Under the pieces are notes generated by a model. That model did not search any database, was not told where the DNA came from, and saw only the letters and a list, made by a program, of their open reading frames with translations. This document shows positions 6,025 to 10,035 of a stretch of 10,035 nt of DNA, piece after piece; positions within the stretch are counted from its first letter, which is position 1, and the number at the start of each line of letters is the position of its first letter. Source of the DNA: a bacterium. Lineage in GTDB: Bacteria > Hydrogenedentota > Hydrogenedentia > Hydrogenedentiales > SLHB01. The stretch is from assembly GCA_024231375.1 (NCBI GenBank), contig JAAEQP010000216.1:1-10035 (forward strand), given 5' to 3'. Made by a program: the position numbers and the translations under genes.

Positions 6025-6954
6025 GTGACTATGAAACGCAAGATTCTCCTCGCCCTCGTCATCGTGCCTGTCTCGATCTTGGTCGTCGGCACGGTGGCCA
6101 AGTGGATCTGGGACGCCCGCTTCTACGACGGCTACGAGCCCGGTGCGCCCCTGAACGCCACGATCCGATCCGACGAGCCGCGCGACGACTATCGCCGAGT
6201 AGATCTGGTATATGACGGAATCCCCGGTCATGCCGTCCCGACCCTCCTCGCGCTGCCCAAGGAGCATGACGGACCGGTGCCGTGCGTCGTGTTCCTTCAC
6301 GGGATCGGACAGAAGAAGGATTTCCTCGACGAGATTGCCGCGACCTTCACGACCGCGGGCTACGCCATCGTGTGTTTCGATCAGTACACGCGCGGCGAAC
6401 GGAATCTCGAGAGCACGAACTGGTTCACCGACATGTTGGCGCTCCGTACGCGGGCATCGCTCAACGTGACGGATACGCGGCGGCTGCTCGACTATCTGCT
6501 GACCCGCGACGACATCGACGCGGACCGCCTCTACCTTGTAGGCGCAAGCTTCGGGGCCATCACAGGAACGGCCGCAGCCGCGTTCGACGACCGCTTCAAG
6601 GCGGCCGTTCTCACCTACGGTGGGGGCAACCTCCGCAGCCTGTTGTCCAGCGATGCCGCCAAGAGCGAACTGGGCGGATTCTACTGGCCCGCCATGCAGT
6701 TGGGCGCTTTCCTCCTCAAGCCCGCCGACCCGGTGCGCCACGCCGCAGGCATCGCGCCGCGTCCCGTGCTCATCCAGAATGGGACCCACGACCAACTGAT
6801 TCCGACCGAGGCCGCCCAAGCCCTATTCGACGCAGCCCGCGAACCAAAGGAAATGGTCTGGTACGAGACCGACCACATTGGATTGGACGAGGCCCATGTG
6901 ATGCGGGTGCTTGGAGAGACCATCGAATGGCTGAACGCGCTGCCCGCCGAGTGA
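6025..6954 (+). CDS. Membrane-anchored alpha/beta hydrolase (dienelactone hydrolase / acyl-peptidase-like)
   Basis: Serine hydrolase of the alpha/beta fold; the substrate cannot be read from the sequence. Counting from the internal ATG at 6031, residues 5-22 form one hydrophobic segment after MKRK, with no lipobox Cys, so a signal anchor facing the periplasm is likely. The fold begins with VPTLLALPKE, then VVFLHGIGQKKDF (HG oxyanion strand, about 86-98), the nucleophile elbow G-A-S-F-G with Ser173, an Asp in NGTHDQLIP (D254) and a His in ETDHIG (H282): a complete triad by position. The start is uncertain: GTG at 6025 sits eight bases after GGAGAGG, whereas ATG at 6031 is fourteen bases away; I prefer the GTG, giving 309 residues. 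A terminator lies upstream and a new promoter downstream, so it is probably transcribed alone. Confidence 0.88.
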   Translation: MTMKRKILLALVIVPVSILVVGTVAKWIWDARFYDGYEPGAPLNATIRSDEPRDDYRRVDLVYDGIPGHAVPTLLALPKEHDGPVPCVVFLHGIGQKKDFLDEIAATFTTAGYAIVCFDQYTRGERNLESTNWFTDMLALRTRASLNVTDTRRLLDYLLTRDDIDADRLYLVGASFGAITGTAAAAFDDRFKAAVLTYGGGNLRSLLSSDAAKSELGGFYWPAMQLGAFLLKPADPVRHAAGIAPRPVLIQNGTHDQLIPTEAAQALFDAAREPKEMVWYETDHIGLDEAHVMRVLGETIEWLNALPAE

Positions 6955-7004
6955 CGCGTTTCGCAGACCGTGCGGCGGATTCCGACACCGCCCCACCTCT
7001 CTGC

Positions 7005-7033
7005 TTGACTCACGAGGCATTTGCGGTTACTAT
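7005..7033 (+). promoter_or_regulatory. Promoter candidate for the response regulator
   Basis: -35 box TTGACT (7005-7010), an ideal 17-base spacer and -10 box TACTAT (7028-7033), placing the start of transcription near 7040, about 60 bases before the ATG. A tiny hairpin CCGC-AAAA-GCGG followed by ATTTTCT (7048-7066) lies in the leader; its 4-bp stem is too short to call a terminator. Confidence 0.6.
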
Positions 7034-7099
7034 TTGGTCCGTAAACACCGCAAAAGCGGATTTTCTGGTCGTGGCCGTCTGAAAAACAGAGAAAGCGAC

Positions 7100-7699
7100 A
7101 TGGCAGATACAAAGAAGAAAGTATTCACCAGCGGCGAAGTTGCCGCCATCTGTGGTGTGTCTCCCGACACAGTATCCCGGTGGTTCGACCTGGGTCAGGT
7201 CGAAGGCTACCGGCTGGGGCCGGGAGGCGATCGGCGCATCCCCTACGAGAGTCTACGCAAGTTCATGCTCAGCCATGGCATCCCCCTCAACCGGTTGGAG
7301 GGAGGCGAACGGCGAATTCTGGTCGTGGACGACGACCCCTACTACCTGGACGTGATCCCCGAGGCATTGGCGCGCATGGGCGAGTACCGTGTGTTCACCG
7401 CCTCGACCGGGTTCGATGCCGGCGCCCAGGTGGTGGACCAGACGCCTGATCTGCTCATCCTCGACATCCATCTGTCGGACATGGACGGCCGCATGGTGTG
7501 CGAACGCGTCCGAGCCCGCGAGGAAACCAAGGGCACCCGCGTCATCGCCATCTCGGGCTATCTGGACGACGCCGAAGCCAACGCCCTCAAAGACCAGGGG
7601 TTCGATGACTACCTGAAGAAGCCCTTCAGCTTGACCGAGCTATGCGAACGTGTGGCCAAGCTGCTGGGAATGACGCCGCCGCGAGGCAAGAAGGGCTAG
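7100..7699 (+). CDS. Response regulator with N-terminal MerR/excisionase-type HTH and C-terminal receiver
   Basis: Probable phosphorylation-controlled DNA-binding protein of 199 residues. Residues about 8-62 form a MerR/excisionase-like winged helix: FTSGEVAAICGVSPDTVSRWFDLGQVEGYRL, then GGDRRIPYESLRKFM, the usual wing and second helix. Residues about 72-190 are a receiver domain: RILVVDDDP with the acidic pocket D77-D79, phospho-acceptor D122 in LLILDIHLSDMDG, S152 in AISGY and K174 in KKPF, so all signalling residues are present. The order HTH then receiver is the reverse of OmpR or NarL types but is a known architecture. No histidine kinase gene lies nearby, so it is an orphan here. The ATG has only a weak purine-rich GAGAAAG upstream. 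A longer reading from 7034 lacks support because the promoter -10 box ends at 7033. Confidence 0.92.
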   Translation: MADTKKKVFTSGEVAAICGVSPDTVSRWFDLGQVEGYRLGPGGDRRIPYESLRKFMLSHGIPLNRLEGGERRILVVDDDPYYLDVIPEALARMGEYRVFTASTGFDAGAQVVDQTPDLLILDIHLSDMDGRMVCERVRAREETKGTRVIAISGYLDDAEANALKDQGFDDYLKKPFSLTELCERVAKLLGMTPPRGKKG

Positions 7700-7716
7700 C
7701 CCCCTCCCGTGCCGCG

Positions 7717-7741
7717 GCGAAGCGCATGTCCGCGCCTTCGC
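7717..7741 (+). other. Hairpin between the response regulator and HD genes
   Basis: GCGAAG pairs with CTTCGC, extended by CGC/GCG with one bulged C, around the loop ATGTCC. No U-run follows. It could be a weak terminator or an mRNA processing or stability element in the 70-base gap between the two genes. Confidence 0.3.
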
Positions 7742-7769
7742 TTCGACGCGCCAGGACCGACGCTGTCGC

Positions 7770-8333
7770 ATGCATTATTCACACCGTATCGCAGACGCTT
7801 TCGCCCTTGCCCACGAACTGCACCGCCAGCAGCGTCGAAGAGGGTCGCGCGTTCCCTATATCACCCACTTGATGGCGGTGGCCGCGCTGGTGGGCGAGTA
7901 TGGGGGCGATGAGGACCAGGTGATCGCCGCGCTCTTGCACGATGGTGCCGAAGACGCCGGTGGCGTTGTCACGTTGGAACGAATCCGCCAAGCCTTCGGC
8001 GATCGGGTCGCTCAGCACGTGGAGGGATGCTCCGACACCGTCGACGATCCCAAGCCTCCGTGGCGCGGACGCAAACAGGCGTTCATCGAGGAAACGCGCC
8101 AGGCTGACCCCGCAGTGAAGCTCATCATCGCCGCGGACAAACTGCACAACGCGTGTAGCACGCTCCGCGATCTCCGCGAACACGGCGCCCTGACATGGAA
8201 CAAGTTCGCGGGAAAACGCGATGGAACCATGTGGTACTACCGGGAAATGGCCGTGGCCCTCGGCGAAGGATGGGAACACCCGATCCTGATTGAGCTGTGC
8301 GCAACGATCAACGCCCTGGACCGGATGGGCTGA
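7770..8333 (+). CDS. Stand-alone HD hydrolase resembling the RelA/SpoT (p)ppGpp hydrolase domain
   Basis: Metal-dependent phosphohydrolase of 187 residues. The layout matches the hydrolase half of RelA/SpoT and small alarmone hydrolases: RRRGSRVPYITHLMAVAALV (H33), AALLHDGAEDAGG (H57-D58 and E61-D62), FGDRVAQHVEGCSDT, and LIIAADKLHNACSTLRDL (D123, N127), corresponding to the ADRLHN motif. The synthetase, TGS and ACT domains of full-length Rel are absent, so a small hydrolase of (p)ppGpp or of another nucleotide such as NADPH (as for MESH1) is the likely role; the substrate is inference. The ATG is the first in frame but has no clear Shine-Dalgarno, so translation may be weak or depend on the upstream gene. 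It lies 70 bases after the response regulator in the same direction and ends 10 bases from the convergent rpoN, with no terminator visible between them. Confidence 0.87.
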   Translation: MHYSHRIADAFALAHELHRQQRRRGSRVPYITHLMAVAALVGEYGGDEDQVIAALLHDGAEDAGGVVTLERIRQAFGDRVAQHVEGCSDTVDDPKPPWRGRKQAFIEETRQADPAVKLIIAADKLHNACSTLRDLREHGALTWNKFAGKRDGTMWYYREMAVALGEGWEHPILIELCATINALDRMG

Positions 8334-8343
8334 CCGGCCCCCT

Positions 8344-9771
8344 CTACTGATACTCCTTGCGCATCGTCGTGGCGAGAATCCCCAACGCTTCCCGGTACTT
8401 CGTGACCGTGCGGCGGGCAATGTTGATGCCCTGCTCCTTGAGCTGGTTGGCGATCTTCTGATCGCTGAGCGGCTTCCGCTTGTCCTCCTCGTCGATGATC
8501 TTCTGGATGACCGACTGCACGCTCTTGGACGATTGCGATTCGCCGGAATCGTGGCGCAGTCCCGGTGAGAAGAAGAACTTCAGCTCAAACAACCCCTGGG
8601 GCGTCTGCATGTACTTGCCCCGGGTGGTGCGGCTGACGGTGGCCTCGTGAACGCCAACCTTGTCCGCGATTTCCTGTAGCGTGAGCGGCCGAATCTGCTC
8701 AATGCCTTTGTCGAGAAAGCCCCGCTGCACGTCCACAATCGCAGTGGCGATACGCAAGATCGTGTTCTGCCGCTGCTCGATGTTTCGGATGAGCCAACGC
8801 GCCGATTCCACCTTGCCTCGCAGGTACTGCTTGGCATCTTTGCCCGTGCGGTCCTGCCGGATCATCTTCCGGTAATCCTGACTGATGCGCAGTTCGGGCA
8901 CTGTATCGTTGCGAAGATACACCACATACTCGCCGTCGTCGTTCTTCTCCACGATCACGTCCGGCGTCACGTACTGCGCAGGCCCGGAGGAGTAGTCATG
9001 CCCGGGCCAAGGGTTCAACGTCGCCAATAGGCCCTTCAACTCTTCCACCCGTTCCGGCGAGACCCGCATCTCCTTGGCGATCACGGGTATTTGGCGCCGT
9101 TCGAGCGCTTCCAGATGCTCTGACACGAGCGTCTTCAACTGCTCCTCGTGAGGGAACTCCGCGTTAATCTGAAGCAGAAGACACTCCACCACATCGCGTG
9201 CGCCCACCCCGGTCGGCTCGAACCGCTGAATCATGTAGAGAACCCGTTCGACTTCCTGGGCCGTGGCGCCCGTCTCGGTCGCAATCTCTTCGACGGATCC
9301 CGTGAAATATCCCTTGTCGTCAATGTCGCCAACGAGGAGTTCCCCGATCCGGTTGACTTGCTCGTCTTTGGCCGCCAACCGCAATTGAGTCATCAGATGC
9401 GCCGTAAAGGATTCCTCACGGGTGATGGAGTCTTCGTAGAATTGCCGCCGCGCGTCGGCCTCCGGATTCCGGCTGAGGTCGCGGCCTTCCTTATACCGCT
9501 CGGTCAACTGGTTGGCGTACTGGTCCAGGTCGAAGGGTTCGTCCTCGTAGGCAGACATGTCGTCGCCGGCCTTGGCCTCGTTGTCCGGCTTCTCCGGCTC
9601 CGGTTCCTTCTGGAGCTGTTCGAGCACCGGGTTGGTCTCCAACTCCTGCTGGACGTATTGGTCCAATTCCAGGGCGGAGAGTTGCAGGATCTGAATCGCC
9701 TGCTGCATCTTCTGGGTGAGCATGAGACGCTGGGTTTGCGTCTGCGCAAGGCGATGTTCCATATGCATCAT
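8344..9771 (-). CDS. rpoN: RNA polymerase sigma-54 factor
   Basis: Alternative sigma factor that recognises -24/-12 promoters and needs AAA+ enhancer-binding activators. The 475-residue protein has all regions: the Gln/Leu-rich activator-contact region I (QTQRLMLTQKMQQAIQILQL, about 12-31, then LETNPVLEQL), an acidic linker (about 55-85), the core-binding domain, the helix-turn-helix LTLQEIADKVGVHEATVSR (about 363-381), and the RpoN box ARRTVTKYRE (452-461), which differs from the canonical ARRTVAKYRE by one residue. I chose the ATG at 9771: AAGGAG lies 11 bases upstream and the promoter predicts a leader of about 29 bases. An in-frame TTG at 9792 would use the ribosome binding site itself as coding sequence. 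Neither lptB nor an hpf-like gene, frequent neighbours elsewhere, is seen beside it. Confidence 0.98.
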   Translation of the reverse strand: MMHMEHRLAQTQTQRLMLTQKMQQAIQILQLSALELDQYVQQELETNPVLEQLQKEPEPEKPDNEAKAGDDMSAYEDEPFDLDQYANQLTERYKEGRDLSRNPEADARRQFYEDSITREESFTAHLMTQLRLAAKDEQVNRIGELLVGDIDDKGYFTGSVEEIATETGATAQEVERVLYMIQRFEPTGVGARDVVECLLLQINAEFPHEEQLKTLVSEHLEALERRQIPVIAKEMRVSPERVEELKGLLATLNPWPGHDYSSGPAQYVTPDVIVEKNDDGEYVVYLRNDTVPELRISQDYRKMIRQDRTGKDAKQYLRGKVESARWLIRNIEQRQNTILRIATAIVDVQRGFLDKGIEQIRPLTLQEIADKVGVHEATVSRTTRGKYMQTPQGLFELKFFFSPGLRHDSGESQSSKSVQSVIQKIIDEEDKRKPLSDQKIANQLKEQGINIARRTVTKYREALGILATTMRKEYQ

Positions 9772-9806
9772 AGGCCGGGGCACTCCTTCCAAGCAATTCG
9801 CATGCC

Positions 9807-9836
9807 ATTATACTCGCGAATAGGGCGTTCTGTCAA
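9807..9836 (-). promoter_or_regulatory. Consensus sigma-70 promoter of rpoN
   Basis: On the minus strand, -35 TTGACA (9831-9836) and -10 TATAAT (9807-9812) both match the consensus exactly, with an 18-base spacer. Transcription would begin near 9800. This predicts constitutive, housekeeping expression of sigma-54. Confidence 0.83.
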
Positions 9837-9865
9837 TTGACCGCTCCCAACTGCGGTGCTATAAT
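9837..9865 (+). promoter_or_regulatory. Divergent sigma-70 promoter abutting the rpoN promoter
   Basis: -35 TTGACC (9837-9842), a 17-base spacer and a perfect -10 TATAAT (9860-9865). Its -35 box begins at the base next to the rpoN -35 box, giving the junction TGTCAATTGACC. Transcription would begin near 9872 and run rightward out of the window. Confidence 0.78.
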
Positions 9866-9870
9866 GCCTG

Positions 9871-9898
9871 TCGAAACAACCATTTGTGGGTGTTTCGA
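9871..9898 (+). other. Hairpin at the 5' end of the divergent transcript
   Basis: TCGAAACA pairs perfectly with TGTTTCGA, and inside it, after an A/G mismatch, CCA pairs with TGG around the loop TTTG. It begins at about the predicted first transcribed base. It could stabilise the 5' end, mark a small RNA, or control the start of the gene below. Confidence 0.45.
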
Positions 9899-10035
9899 TC
9901 AATTCGCACACAAGATATGGGCCATGGCCCTTCCCGGTCGATTCACCGCCTGTGCGGCCGCTCGACCTCGAGGCGGAGGCGTTCTGTGGCCCCGACTCCT
10001 GGGACGATGGCATGATCCGGTTCAGTCTCCTCAGC
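9886..10035 (+). CDS. Possible start of an unidentified gene, running off the right edge
   Basis: The frame through GTG at 9886 stays open to the window end and would encode about 50 residues, ending in EAFCGPDSWDDGMIRFSLLS. From about 9931 onward the third codon positions are strongly G/C, as expected for a coding frame in this genome, while the other two plus frames lack this bias. The start is uncertain: GTG 9886 lies in the hairpin and has no Shine-Dalgarno; GTG 9952 or ATG 10012 in the same frame are alternatives. An ATG at 9924 opens a different frame to the end but has poor codon bias. I do not recognise the family. The divergent promoter at 9837-9865 supports a gene or RNA here. Confidence 0.4.
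   Translation, partial: MGVSINSHTRYGPWPFPVDSPPVRPLDLEAEAFCGPDSWDDGMIRFSLLS

Noticed and set aside
7048..7066. Terminator-like CCGC-AAAA-GCGG followed by ATTTTCT in the response-regulator leader
   Set aside because: The stem is only four base pairs, too weak to call termination between the promoter and its gene.
1..10035. CRISPR arrays, insertion sequences, prophage or defence genes
   Set aside because: No regularly spaced repeats, terminal inverted repeats with transposase, or phage-like genes were seen; the content is mainly core genes.

Overview
The window reads as GC-rich bacterial chromosome holding ten recognisable protein genes, a tRNA gene and probably the start of one more gene. Three features hint at the lineage: a prepilin-like secreted protein with a GFTLIELL cleavage site and a C-terminal H-x(10)-DG motif, a LacI regulator next to it, and sigma-54. 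Prepilin-like proteins of this type are abundant in Planctomycetes, Lentisphaerae and Candidatus Hydrogenedentes. That placement is inference from one protein family, not a phylogenetic result.

Region 1 (about 1-3140, minus strand) is a housekeeping cluster. In transcription order it holds a sigma-70-type promoter, tRNA-Gln(UUG), prs (PRPP synthetase), rplY/ctc (ribosomal protein L25), pth (peptidyl-tRNA hydrolase) and ilvN (acetolactate synthase small subunit, running off the left edge). The order prs-ctc-pth is a known conserved arrangement; tRNA-Gln at the front and ilvN at the end are less usual. A small terminator-like hairpin lies just before the L25 ribosome binding site and could set the level of the distal genes.

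Region 2 (3140-5916) is a divergent pair: a LacI-family repressor (minus) and the prepilin-like protein (plus), separated by about 600 bases without a gene. Each gene has a promoter candidate. Just downstream of each promoter lies a copy of the same palindromic motif (GTCATCGATGAC and GTCACTGATGAC), which suggests that the repressor controls both itself and its neighbour. A strong hairpin terminator closes the prepilin gene.

Region 3 (5917-8333, plus strand) carries a membrane-anchored alpha/beta hydrolase, a response regulator with an N-terminal MerR/excisionase-type helix-turn-helix and a C-terminal receiver domain, and a small stand-alone HD hydrolase resembling the (p)ppGpp hydrolase domain of RelA/SpoT.

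Region 4 (8344-10035) has rpoN (sigma-54) on the minus strand, convergent with the HD gene. It is driven by a near-perfect sigma-70 promoter whose -35 box abuts the -35 box of an equally good divergent promoter. The latter drives an unidentified transcript or gene that leaves the window at the right edge. I found no clearly undescribed defence or mobile system; the most interesting signals are regulatory.
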